From Candidatus Zixiibacteriota bacterium (lineage in GTDB: Bacteria > Zixibacteria > MSB-5A5 > JAABVY01): a DNA stretch of 13,826 nt. The notes under the pieces are model-generated. The model was not told the origin of the DNA. It saw only the letters and a program-made list of their open reading frames with translations, and did no database searches. Positions within the stretch are counted from its first letter, which is position 1. Each line of letters opens with the position of its first letter. Below, in pieces: positions 1 through 10,100 of this stretch. The DNA lies in assembly GCA_011777135.1 (NCBI GenBank), contig JAABVY010000071.1, forward strand, positions 3,660-17,485, given 5' to 3'. The position numbers and the translations under genes are program-made.

Positions 1-2
1 AA

Positions 3-2195
3 AATGCCGAAGATGCCCTGAGGGAAAGCGAAGAAAAATACCGTTTGCTGGTCGAAAATGTGGGCGCGGGAATCGCCCTGGTCGAAGAGGATGGAACATT
101 CCGCTTTATTAATCAAAATGGCGCCGAAGCGCATGGCAGGGATCGTACAGAAATAATCGGAAGCAGAATGCACGATCTCTTTCCAAAAGAAATTGCTGAC
201 TGGCAACTGGCTAGAGTAAGAGAGGTAATAGAAACCGGCAAGGAGTTCAGTGAGGAATCGAAGATCATGATTAATGACGGCTGGCAATGGTATTCCACGA
301 ATCTCCAGCCTTATAGAAATGCTGAGGGCGAATGTGTTGCCGCGCTTGTGATAGCTCAGGATATAACTGAGCATAAACTGGCACAGGAGAAGATCCTTGC
401 CAGCGAGGGACGTCTTAAGGCTATAGTCGATTCGACCGACGACCTTATCCTCGTTGTCAACACTGAAGGAAAATTCACCTATACCAAGGTGACTGATGCA
501 TCGGAAAAACTGTATGCTGATCCCAAAGAGTTTTTGGGTAAAAATATCGCCGAACTTGTACCGGAAGAAATTGCCTCCGAATTCCTGGCACATCTCGAAG
601 TCATTAAGAAGACAGGAGAATCCCGTCAGATGGATTACTGTCTTGAGATGGGCGGCGAAAATCACTGGTACTCTGCCAGGCTCTCCCCTCTGTATTATGA
701 AGATGGCAGCCTTGAGGGTGTTACTGTGGTGGCCAGGGAGATCACCCCGCAAGTTCTGTCCAATCGCGCCCTCAAGAACGAAAGAGACTTTTCAAATTCG
801 ATCCTGCGAACAGCCAACAGTCTGATCGTTTGCCTGGATAAAAAGGCACGCATAAAAATATTTAATGACGAATGCGAGAGAGTAACCGGATACAAGCGTG
901 AAGAGGTGCTGGGGCAGAGCTGGCCCGATTTATTCCTGCCGGCGGGATATCAGCATGATGGCCTGACTGATTTCGAAAAGTGGGTCAAAAATAATCCTCA
1001 TGGCAGATACGAGGGACCGATTATAACTAAATTCGGGGATGTTCGCACAATCCTCTGGTCCAACAGTGCGATCTTCGATCCCGCCAGCGGCGAGGTAACC
1101 GCAATAGCGATCGGACAGGATATAACCATGAGGAAGAAAATTGAGGATGCCCATAGAAAAAGCGAAAAGAAACTCAGAACTCAGTTCAAAAATTTTCCTA
1201 TCCCCAGCTATACATGGAGAAAAGAGCAGGATGATTTTGTGCTGGCGGAATTCAATGATTCCGCTTCAAAGATTACTGACGGCAAGATCTCCAAGTTTCT
1301 TGGTAAGAAATTATCGGTCATGTATAAAGATCGGCCAAATTACATAGCAAATATTAATAAGTGTTATGAGGGAAAATCAACCTTCATTGATGAAACGGAA
1401 TATAAATACATAAGCACCAACAAGAAGCGCTATCTGCTGGTTACATATTCCTATGTTCCGCCTAATCAGGTGATGATCTACACACAGGATGTGACCCCGC
1501 TCAAGCAGGCCCGTGAAGACAAGATCAGGACCGCCAAAGATATTGCCGGCGGATTTGCACATGAAATTCGGAACTCGCTTTTCCCCGCCAAAGGAGCTTT
1601 GAGTCTTATGGAAAAGGGCAAGAATGGCAATGGTCAGGGCGAGGAACGGCATAAAAAATACTTGAGAATTACCCGGCAGTCTATTGAAAAAGCGATTGAT
1701 ATCACCAACCAAATTTCACTTTACACCAGAATGGAAAGTGAATATTTCCCGGAAAAAGTTAACCTGTGCAGCCTGATTAATAAAGTTATCAGCTCCAATC
1801 AACTTGCCATTGAAAAAATAAGAGCAAAAGTTAGCTTTGGAGGAGCGAAAGATGTTGAGGCACAATCGAATACCAGACAGCTTTATCAGGTTTTGAATAA
1901 TCTTCTATTAAACAGCATCGATGCCTTGACAAAATCGCCAGAGCCGGCTATATTGTTAAATTGGAAGCAGATAGACAGTAGTATTATTTTGGATTTCACA
2001 GATAATGGAGTAGGTATCCCAGAAGAGAACTTGCAGCGCGTTTTTGATGCTTTCTACTCCACTAAACCGGATAATGGTACTGGTATCGGTCTTGCAATGG
2101 TCAAAAAAATAATTGAAATGTATGATGGTGAAGTTTCTGTTTCAAGCAAACTGGGTAAAGGCACAACTTTTAGATTGAAATTGAAGCCAGCATAA
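3..2195 (+). CDS. Multi-PAS sensor histidine kinase (5' partial)
   Basis: Soluble sensor kinase that would autophosphorylate on histidine and pass phosphate to the response regulator just downstream. The frame is open to the left edge and already reads ALRESEEKYRLLVENV, a typical PAS linker, so the TTG at 45 is not the true start and the gene begins outside the window. Four PAS-like sensor domains can be seen at about nt 45-375, 410-755, 777-1140 and 1152-1510; the first three end in a D/E-I-T motif typical of PAS boundaries. A HisKA-like dimerisation domain follows, with the H-box FAHEIRNSL and the phospho-acceptor His codon at 1560-1562. The ATPase domain at about 1885-2190 has an N-box (NNLLLNSIDAL), G1 (DNGVGIP) and G2 (GTGIGLAM). 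No membrane segment is visible in the part present, so it probably acts in the cytoplasm. The PAS ligands cannot be told from sequence. The regulator gene starts 46 bases downstream, which suggests one operon. Confidence 0.93.
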   Translation, partial: NAEDALRESEEKYRLLVENVGAGIALVEEDGTFRFINQNGAEAHGRDRTEIIGSRMHDLFPKEIADWQLARVREVIETGKEFSEESKIMINDGWQWYSTNLQPYRNAEGECVAALVIAQDITEHKLAQEKILASEGRLKAIVDSTDDLILVVNTEGKFTYTKVTDASEKLYADPKEFLGKNIAELVPEEIASEFLAHLEVIKKTGESRQMDYCLEMGGENHWYSARLSPLYYEDGSLEGVTVVAREITPQVLSNRALKNERDFSNSILRTANSLIVCLDKKARIKIFNDECERVTGYKREEVLGQSWPDLFLPAGYQHDGLTDFEKWVKNNPHGRYEGPIITKFGDVRTILWSNSAIFDPASGEVTAIAIGQDITMRKKIEDAHRKSEKKLRTQFKNFPIPSYTWRKEQDDFVLAEFNDSASKITDGKISKFLGKKLSVMYKDRPNYIANINKCYEGKSTFIDETEYKYISTNKKRYLLVTYSYVPPNQVMIYTQDVTPLKQAREDKIRTAKDIAGGFAHEIRNSLFPAKGALSLMEKGKNGNGQGEERHKKYLRITRQSIEKAIDITNQISLYTRMESEYFPEKVNLCSLINKVISSNQLAIEKIRAKVSFGGAKDVEAQSNTRQLYQVLNNLLLNSIDALTKSPEPAILLNWKQIDSSIILDFTDNGVGIPEENLQRVFDAFYSTKPDNGTGIGLAMVKKIIEMYDGEVSVSSKLGKGTTFRLKLKPA

Positions 2196-2241
2196 TATTC
2201 TCACTTGAATTTTAATGCAATTATTAAGGTAATTAGTTTTT

Positions 2242-3597
2242 ATGGATGAGATACGTAGTAAAATTCTGCTGGTCGATGATGACAGATCAGTTTTGGAAAT
2301 GCTGGATGAGCTTTTCTGTGATGACTATATAACTATTCTGGCTTCTTCAGGACCCGAGGCGATACGCATGGCCAAGGAAAATATGGATATCGCCTGCGCC
2401 CTGATGGATATCAAGATGCCCGGCATGACCGGCATCGAAGCCAACCGTGAAATAAAAAAATTCCTTCCCCATGTACCGGTCATATTCCATACCGGTTATC
2501 CCGGAGATTACCTCGAGGATGAGATCGAGGCAACCGAAAAACCGTTCGACTATGTTCTCAAAGGCGATTCAATTCCGCGTCTGACCCGTTCGGTCAAGCA
2601 TGCGGTGGAAAGCCATGAACTGAAGAATGATAATCGCCTGCTGGCCAGATATGCGGAGAACAATTTTGGCATCGTCGGCAAGTCCAAAAAAATGGGAAAG
2701 ATTTATACCCTGATCCGCAAGCTCTCAAATTGCATGGCCTCGGCTGTTGTGCTGGGTGAAACCGGAACAGGCAAAGAACTGGTATCGAGGGCGATTCACT
2801 TTAATAGCAGCAGGCGGGACAAGAATTTCGGCATCTTAAACTGCAACCACAAGAATTCAGACCTGGTTGAATCAGACCTATTCGGCCATAAAAGGGGAGC
2901 ATTCACTGACGCAAAAGAAGATCGTATTGGCCTGTTTGAGTTGGCTAATGGCGGTACTGTTTTTCTCGACGATATAGGCGACCTGGCAATGGAAACGCAG
3001 AACAAACTTCTTCGTGTTCTGGATAACGGTGAGTTCTATCGCATGGGTGAATCGATTTTGAAAAAGTGCGATGTGCGCGTTATCTGCGCCACCCATCGCG
3101 ACCTGGAAAAGATGGTTGAAGAGGGGACCTTCCGACGCGACCTCTATTACCGCCTCAAAACCATTGTAATAGAATTGCCTCCCTTGCGTGAAAGGCTGGA
3201 AGACATACCACTTTTGGTCAATAAATTCATCCAGCAGTTTGCAATCGAAGAGAGATGTCCGCCCAAGATTTTCGATGAAGGAGCTTATGACGTTTTGTAC
3301 GATTACGATTGGCCCGGCAATGTGAGGGAACTTAAGCACTTGGTAGAGGCCCTCTTGAGCCTGACGGAATCAGATATTGTGATGGCCGATGATGTCTACA
3401 CCTATCTCAGGAAAAAACCGGAAAAGGAAAGAAAGGCCCAAACGCTTAATGAAATGGTGGACGAATTCAAAAGGGAGACCATAAGCAGGATCCTTATAAA
3501 AACAGATGGAAACCGATCTAAAGCCGCCTTATTGCTGGGTATGGACAGGGCAAATTTTCATAAGCTGCTCAAACGCTTGGGACTGGACGACATGTAG
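2242..3597 (+). CDS. NtrC-family sigma54-dependent response regulator
   Basis: Response regulator of 451 residues that would turn on sigma54 RNA polymerase after phosphorylation by the upstream kinase. Residues 5-120 form a receiver domain with the acidic cluster DDD at 12-14, phospho-acceptor D56 (ALMDIKMPG), T84 and K107. Residues about 142-375 form the AAA+ domain with Walker A GETGTGKE (172-179), Walker B VFLDD (240-244), arginine-finger region FRRDLYYRL (297-305) and WPGNVREL near the end. The C-terminus is a Fis-type helix-turn-helix (NRSKAALLLGMDRANFHKLL). The sigma54-contact loop reads GAFTDA (219-224) instead of GAFTGA, and the second Walker B acid is D rather than the usual E. Both are conservative enough that activity is likely but not certain. 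The start is the ATG at 2242, preceded by a weak AAGG 12 bases upstream. No U-rich terminator follows; the next sequence holds candidate binding sites for this protein and a sigma54 promoter. Confidence 0.95.
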   Translation: MDEIRSKILLVDDDRSVLEMLDELFCDDYITILASSGPEAIRMAKENMDIACALMDIKMPGMTGIEANREIKKFLPHVPVIFHTGYPGDYLEDEIEATEKPFDYVLKGDSIPRLTRSVKHAVESHELKNDNRLLARYAENNFGIVGKSKKMGKIYTLIRKLSNCMASAVVLGETGTGKELVSRAIHFNSSRRDKNFGILNCNHKNSDLVESDLFGHKRGAFTDAKEDRIGLFELANGGTVFLDDIGDLAMETQNKLLRVLDNGEFYRMGESILKKCDVRVICATHRDLEKMVEEGTFRRDLYYRLKTIVIELPPLRERLEDIPLLVNKFIQQFAIEERCPPKIFDEGAYDVLYDYDWPGNVRELKHLVEALLSLTESDIVMADDVYTYLRKKPEKERKAQTLNEMVDEFKRETISRILIKTDGNRSKAALLLGMDRANFHKLLKRLGLDDM

Positions 3598-3602
3598 TCA
3601 AG

Positions 3603-3643
3603 TGACCTCAATTATTGGGGCGTTTCGAGGTAAATAATACCTC
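3603..3643. promoter_or_regulatory. Candidate upstream activator sites for the adjacent regulator
   Basis: Two inverted repeats lie directly after the regulator stop codon. The downstream one, GAGGTAAATAATACCTC (3627-3643), has perfect 6-base arms around AATAA. The upstream one, CCTCAAT-T-ATTGGGG (3606-3620), has one mismatch. The two centres are 22 bases apart, about two helical turns. The perfect palindrome is centred 87 bases upstream of the -24 GG of the sigma54 promoter at 3721, a normal place for an enhancer-binding activator. The TGACCTCA at 3603-3610 is the exact reverse complement of TGAGGTCA at 12433-12440, upstream of the second sigma54 promoter. Binding by the regulator encoded at 2242 is inferred. 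Confidence 0.5.
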
Positions 3644-3720
3644 ATATAAAAATCACCGCCTACGGCGCGAAAAAAGCCATTATAATTCAACAACTTGCAT
3701 GGGGCATTTAAGGCTCTTAG

Positions 3721-3736
3721 TGGCACGCTATTTGTT
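3721..3736 (+). promoter_or_regulatory. Sigma54 (-24/-12) promoter 1
   Basis: The sequence TGGCACG-CTAT-TTGTT matches the sigma54 consensus TGGCACG-N4-TTGCW at every defined position except the -12 C, which is T here. The -24 GG is at 3722-3723. The predicted start of transcription is near 3747. It lies about 120 bases after the stop codon of a sigma54-activating regulator and downstream of palindromic sites, which strengthens the call. Confidence 0.6.
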
Positions 3737-3746
3737 TGGGATTTAT

Positions 3747-3870
3747 GGTAAGCAGAGGAAACTCTAACTAAACAGGACGTGGCTTTGAGGGGTTCAGCAG
3801 ATGTGGCTGAGCCCGGGGGAGTAGAGGTAAGAATCAGGGGGAGAATTATTCGCTTAATTTTCCCCCTTTC
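3747..3870 (+). ncRNA. Candidate sigma54-dependent small RNA 1 (about 124 nt)
   Basis: No protein gene fits here, but the predicted transcript folds into three local hairpins in order. The first is a 4-bp stem closed by a GAAA tetraloop (3754-3765). The second is a 9-bp stem GGGTTCAGC/GCTGAGCCC with one G-U pair and a 7-base loop (3790-3814). The third is a 12-bp terminator-like stem (3837-3866). Between the second and third hairpins lies a purine-rich, apparently unpaired stretch (3815-3836) with GGGGGAG and AGAGGT. I do not recognise a known RNA family. The alternative is that this is the 5' part of a leader of about 450 nt for the gene at 4199. The predicted start follows from promoter 1, and the 3' end is set by the hairpin. 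Confidence 0.45.
3837..3869 (+). terminator. Terminator-like hairpin of candidate small RNA 1
   Basis: GGGGGAGAATTA (3837-3848) pairs with TAATTTTCCCCC (3855-3866) over 12 bp with one G-U pair and a 6-base loop TTCGCT. Only TTT follows, then CCC, so the U-tract is weak and termination may be partial. Confidence 0.5.
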
Positions 3871-4188
3871 CCTACTTCAAAAGCATTTGGGACCTTAGAA
3901 ATCTATACTCACGGAAGCTGAACTATAATCCAGCCGGGAGGGGAAAGCTGAATTAATGTTTAATGAGATTACTATATGCATTTGGATTTAATGCAATATA
4001 GAGCAAGGAGGTGTGATCGATATAACGGTTTACTAATTTTAATTAATACATGCCCGCCCAATTATTTTTTGGGGTTTATTCTTTACTAAAACAATAGAAA
4101 AGTACCACTGAAATCACACCTGCACTGGCCTATTCAACAGGTACTGGTACATGCGCTCAATAACTGATGATTCATGCGCTACAAATTT
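3871..4188 (+). other. Gene-free structured leader upstream of the large secreted protein
   Basis: No credible coding frame is present. There is an 11-bp hairpin with one bulged A, CTATATGCATT/AATGCAATATAG (3972-4001), followed at once by a perfect Shine-Dalgarno sequence AAGGAGGT (4005-4012) that leads only to a 7-codon GTG frame. AGGTGTGAT (4009-4017) is exactly complementary to ATCACACCT (4113-4121), so the lone Shine-Dalgarno could be hidden by long-range pairing. Other inverted pairs are CCCAA/TTGGG (4057-4073), AGTACC/GGTACT (4101-4145) and ACCTG/CAGGT (4118-4142); the last overlaps both the ATCACACCT arm and the GGTACT arm, so they cannot all form together. CATGCGCT is repeated directly at 4150 and 4173. 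I see no convincing sigma70 promoter; a TATAAT at 3924-3929 has no matching -35 element. Confidence 0.4.
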
Positions 4189-4194
4189 AGGGGG
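4189..4194 (+). promoter_or_regulatory. Ribosome-binding site that fixes the start at 4199
   Basis: AGGGGG sits 4 bases before the ATG at 4199. No comparable site precedes the in-frame ATG at 4151. The 4199 start also places the signal peptide at the very N-terminus. Confidence 0.7.
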
Positions 4195-4198
4195 AAAA

Positions 4199-7100
4199 AT
4201 GCTACAAAAGAACCTATTTAAACTCTTCCTGCTGGCTGTTGCGATCCTGCTCGGAGGAAATCTTTATGCAGCCAGCATTGACGTTACCCAGAGTACTGCA
4301 ATTACCGCTAACAGTGAATACGACCGCAATCCCTCGATCGTATATGACGGTTCCCAATACTGGCTTTTCTATACCAAAGGGGATAACACAAGTACTGCAG
4401 GTGTACGGGGCCCAGGATATGATCCGGACTCCGACAAGTATTATGTCTATTACAAGACTGCGGCCACAATCGATGGTCTGGCAGCCGCCTCGGAAACATT
4501 GCTAAACAAGCCGCGGCCGACCAACTTCGACCAGAGAGTTGTATCCGCAACCTACTACAACGGTAATATATATGCTTTTGTCTCGAGCGGCCAATCGGGC
4601 ACCGACCGTTCAATGTACTATTATGATTTTAATGGCACGAACTGGACCGGCCCGACATTACTGACCTCCAGCAGCGGCGGACATATCAATGTTACCAGCG
4701 ACGCCAGTTACATCTACATCGTCTGGGAATCCGGTGACGGCAGTGCCGATTTCTATTCCTTTGACGGTTCCACACTCGGCGCTAAAGTCGACATCAGCAC
4801 AGACAACATGCCCAGGATAAACCTTATGGGCAGCACTCTCTATGTCGTGAGCATCGAGGATGCCACCGGCGACATAGAAGTATATTCGGCCGCGGCGGGA
4901 GCTTCGCCGTCATTCAGCGCCCACTCGACTGCAATCAGCGGGGCCGGCCTTTATGATCCCTGCATTTTTAATGACGGAACAAATCTTTATGTGATCACCG
5001 CTCCATATGTCAGCGGCAACGATCAGCAGTATCTGATCCAGGCTTATGATGCGGGGGCAACGGGGACATGGTCAACCAGCAAGATGGTGACCGGCGGCGG
5101 ATACGGCGGGACGTACTGGTGGGAATACTGGCCGATGGGCTATTATGATGGTTCCGACCTCTATGTCTTCTTCACCACCGAGTCAGCCAGCCCAACTTAC
5201 AGCGATGCCGAAATCGCCATGCTGAAGATGGACTGGAGCCTGGATAACGATCACTTCCTGCATATTCAGAATGCGGTGAATTTTGCCACCGCGGGTGATC
5301 AGATTGATATCTATGATGGCACATATTATGAAGCCTTGAATCTGAACAAAACCAACCTCACTCTGACAGGCAGCGGGACCTCGCTCGTGAATATCGATTG
5401 CGGGGGTCTCGCGGGTTTCAATAATGCCGGCATTTATATTTCCGCCGATGGTGTTGATCTACAGGATTTCACCTTTATCGGCGAACCTGCGACATCCGCT
5501 CCCAGGTACGGAATTAAATTTGCGGATGTGACCGGCGGCAGCCTGACTAACCTGATAATCAAAGAGTTCTACAGGACCGGTGTGGATATGCTCGGCACGG
5601 ACGGCGTTACCATTACCGGATGCGAATCCAAAGATAACGGCGGCAATGGCTTCCAGGCCTGCGATGCCAATAATATTACCTACACAAACATCACCTCAAG
5701 CGGTAATGCCTGGGGCGGTGTGGGCTTATTTACCTGGGGCAATTATACACCGATCGGGACCGATAATATTGTCTTCACCGGAACTAACAGCTTTGGCGAA
5801 TCCGGTACTGACAATGGCGGATTATATCTTGAAGAGGGAAATTACAGCGATCCCAATAATCCGTACCCCATAACATTCAGCACGAATATTGCCGACGGCG
5901 CCAATGTCACAATCCAGCTCAGCGATTTCTCTCATATGCTGGGCGGAGATTCGGACAATAACAACACCTATCGGAGATTCTACGGCAGCCTCGCGGATGT
6001 CTTAAGTGCGGCCGCGGGATCGCCCGGGCATATTACCACAGGCCGCTATGTCCAGGATCTGAGCGATGAGAGCTTCTATGTGGCCAGCTTCCTCACAATA
6101 CAGGCGGCTGTTGACGCTGCTGATCCGGGTGACCTGATCAATGTCCAGCCGGGTACTTATACCGAGCAGGTTCATATCACCAAGAATGACCTGACCATTG
6201 ACGGTGCCGGAGTGGATGTCACGATAGTCAAGTCCCCAGTTACTCTGACCGAGTATTTTGTAACCGGTTCTAATAATAATTATCCTGTGATGTTCATCGA
6301 TGGTGCCACCGGAGTTACCCTGACGGAAATGACCGTGGACGGTGATAACCAGGGCGATACAAATGTCCGCTTCGAGGGGATAGGCTTCTGGAACGGGGGC
6401 GGCTCTGTAACCACCGCAAAAGTCATAAACGTAATGAACAGCGCGTTTTCCGGAGCCCAGCATGGAGTAGGAATCTACTCCTACAATGATACCGGAGGAC
6501 CATACACAATAGTACTAAATGATGTTCTGATAGACGATTTCCAGAAGAACGCCATTGCGCTTCTGGGCAGCGGGCTCACGGTTGATCTGGATGATGTCAC
6601 CACTACAGGTGAAGGAGCAACCTCGGTAACCGCCCAGAACGGAATTCAGATTGGAGCCGGTGTTACCGGTACTGTCGATAATTGCGACATTTCCGACGTT
6701 GCCTATACAGGAGCCAGTTGGACAGCAACAGGTTTCTTAAACCAAGGAGATATTACCGCCACGGGAGTGGATATCTCCGGATGCCAGACCAGCGTGTACT
6801 GGATTGACGGCAACGGTACCTTCACGGGCGGTACAATAACCTCCCCCCTGGGTGATGGTTTCTATGCATATAACAGCACTGCCTCATCCAAGAGCGGAGC
6901 GCCGAAACTTGTTCCGGAGCCATTCGATCCGCAGTTCAGCTATGCTCAGGATGGAGACAAAGCAGTCGTGAATGTCACCCTCAGCAATACCGACATAGTC
7001 GGTACCGGTGCCACCGACAGCTGGGGCGTGGGTGCATTCTCCTACAATGCGACATCTCCTGATGAAATCTATCTGACAGTAAATAACTGCAAGATCGACG

Positions 7101-10100
7101 ACTGGGATTATGGTGTGGTCGCCTATGACTATGGCGGACCGGTCTACACTACAATTTTTGAGAACGCTATCATAAATTGCACCTATGCACTCGCTGCCAG
7201 CACGACTATCACCAATGTTCAGGATGGCTCGGGCAATTATTTCGGTACAACCGACGCAGCTACTATCGCCGGAATGATGGATGGCGCTGTTTTTGATTAT
7301 ACCCCCTGGCTCTCGACCGGGACGTACACCTCACCCGGATTCACCGGCGATTTCTCGACGCTTTATATCGATGATGACGGTGCCCAGGCAGGTACTGAAA
7401 CAAGGTTAAACGAAGCCCTGGGTCTGGTAACTTCCAGCACGATCTACCTTGCTCCCGGCACCTATGCCGAGGGACCGCAGGTCGTGTTTGATGAAGATGT
7501 TACTATAGTCGGCGACAGTAAGAACACTGTCACAATTGTACCTACTGCCAATACCGGCAGTTCCGGCGATTCGCGCGGCTGGTTCCTGGTGAACGCCGGT
7601 GTGACGCTGGATATGAGCGAGGTTACTATGGACGGTGCCGGATATAACATATATCAGGCTATCCGTTCATACGGAGATCTGCTGCTGGATGACATCATCT
7701 TCCAGAATATGATCTATTCCACATATCTGGGCTTTGCAGTGGCGATCATGGATGCTGACCCCACCATTACATATTGTGATTTCAGCAATATCGGGCGAGT
7801 GGGTGTTATCCTGTTCGGCAGCGGTTTGACAAATGGCCTGGTTGACAACTGCACGTATGTCGGCAAAGGCGACGGTGACTGGCTTGATTATGCCGTCGAA
7901 TTCGGCGGAGGCGCCGGAGGATCGGTAACTAACTGTGAAATTTACAATTGCACAGGTGTGGCGGCCTCGGACGGCTCTACCTCGGCCGGGATTATAGCGA
8001 CAACATACTATGGCGCCGGAACCAACGCCACGCTGAATGGAAATTACATTCACGATAACTCCACAGGTTTTGGGATCGGTTATGGCACTTCTGATGTAAC
8101 CACTGCTACAGTCACCAACAACCGATTCGTAAACAATGAATATGGTTTGACAACATCGGCAAGTTCGGGAATTGCGCTTCTGGCCTATGGTAACACATTT
8201 AACAATGATTATAATGCTGATGATGATGCGGGCGGGACCTGGGATAACGGCTCGTATGGCAACTGCTGGTCGGATTATTCCGGCACCGGTGTCTATACGG
8301 TCGGCGGTGATGCAGGTGCGGTTGACAATTATCCCACTGTCGACTGCTTCATAGATATGACCCCGGACGATATTGTCTATCATTGCACCGGCAATTTCGA
8401 CTTCGATATTGCAATCGGTGACGGCTTGGTAGGCCTTGATGCGGCCAATTTCACAATTCAGTATCCGTATTATCTTGATTTTGTAAACGCTACTGAGGCC
8501 TCTGGAAATTATCAGCTTTTCTACAACGAATTCGATAATGCCACCGGATACGACAGTATCCAATTCAACTTCGGTGTGCTCACAGGCTCACAGGATGGCC
8601 CGGCGAGCCTCTTTAATGTCGAGCTCACCGGCTCACCTGCAACCTGCGGCATCGACGACATAAGCATGATATACGCCGATCTGCGCGGTCACGATGAAAA
8701 TGACAGTATCATAAATCTGCCCAGTCCATTACCGGATCCAATATCTCTGGTAGTAGACTGTGCCGATCCTGTCCTGACAGTGAATACTGCGGACGGCGGA
8801 TACTATAATGTTGCTCCGGTAATTAACCTGGAGGCTTCGGATAATTGCGACCTAGATGCGCTCTACTATCAGCTTGATGGCTGCGAAGGCGCGGGATGGA
8901 GCCCGATCGTCAGCGATCTTTCGGGTTCCACTTATGGTCCAACAGACTGGACTCTGTTTGCGTCAGCCTGGACAGGATTGAGTGAGGGCGCGCATTGCCT
9001 CTACTTCAAGGTGATGGATGATAATGGCCGCGGTAATTCCGATTCATGCTCATATTCATGGTGCTTTACAAAGGATGTCACGCCGCCGCCACCACCAACA
9101 AACCTGACGGCTGAGCCCGGTCACAACAAGGTCAGTCTGACGTGGAGCAACGCCACCAGCGACTTCGATCACACAGTCATTGTCAGAAATGACTATGTTG
9201 ACGGGGGTGGCCATGGTTATCCGGAATATGATGACGCCCATACTGAGGCGGCTTATCCGGCCGACACTGCTGACGGCGATCTGCTTTACTCCGGCACAGC
9301 ATCCTCGCATACCGATACATACAACCTGACATCAACAACCAGGGATGTTTATCACTATGCGGCCTTTACGGTCGACCTGGCCGGTAATATCTCAGCGCCG
9401 GTCGCTGACGCACAGGATCGATCAACCTCCTACTGGCTGGGTGATGTATCCCCGGTTCTGGCCTATGATGGTTATGTTTACTTCTCAGATTTGTCGGTGT
9501 TCTCCAATTCCTACGGTACCTCGGATGGAGATGTCTATTACAACAACGAATGCGACTTTGGGCCGACCTTCAATAACAGCACCAAGGGCATTCCGACAAC
9601 TGATAACCAGGTCGAGTTCGAAGATCTGACGATATTTGCCATTAATTTCGACGATGTTTCGCCGAGCGCCAAATCGCGCCCGATCTTCGCCGATAATCCT
9701 GTGGTAACGGAGACCGGTATCAGGGTGTCCTCGAGATTAGAGGGACACTCATGCTATGTCGAGATATTCCTTGAGAATGGAAAGCATGAGGCCAAATCCC
9801 TGATCGCTGAACTGACCTACGATTCCGAAAGGATGACTTATCATTCGACCGCTTACAATACTGAGCTCATAAATACCGACAGGCCCGTATTCACCAGGAC
9901 ACTGGAATATGAGAATAAAGTCTCGGTTTCTGCCGCAGTATTGGGACAGGGACAGGTATTTGCCGGTTCCGGAACGATTGCAGTCATTCGCTTTGAAAAT
10001 GTCGGAAGCCGGGGGTCCGAGCTGACCTTAGCGCGCGCCGATATTCGCAACAATAACAACAGGAAGCTGTTGGGCGACTTTACCGCGCAGACCATCATGG

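Noticed and set aside
45..47. TTG at 45 as the start of the histidine kinase
   Set aside because: The frame is open upstream to the window edge and encodes a typical PAS linker, so the true start lies outside.
3924..3929. TATAAT as a sigma70 -10 box for the giant gene
   Set aside because: No TTGACA-like sequence lies at a proper distance upstream.
4113..4121. Transposon ends from the AGGTGTGAT/ATCACACCT inverted repeat
   Set aside because: The 95-base interval holds no transposase, and no target-site duplication is seen at the outer edges.
7667..8563. 298-codon open frame on the minus strand
   Set aside because: It lies wholly inside the giant secreted-protein gene, has no recognisable domains, and is a shadow of the opposite strand's composition.
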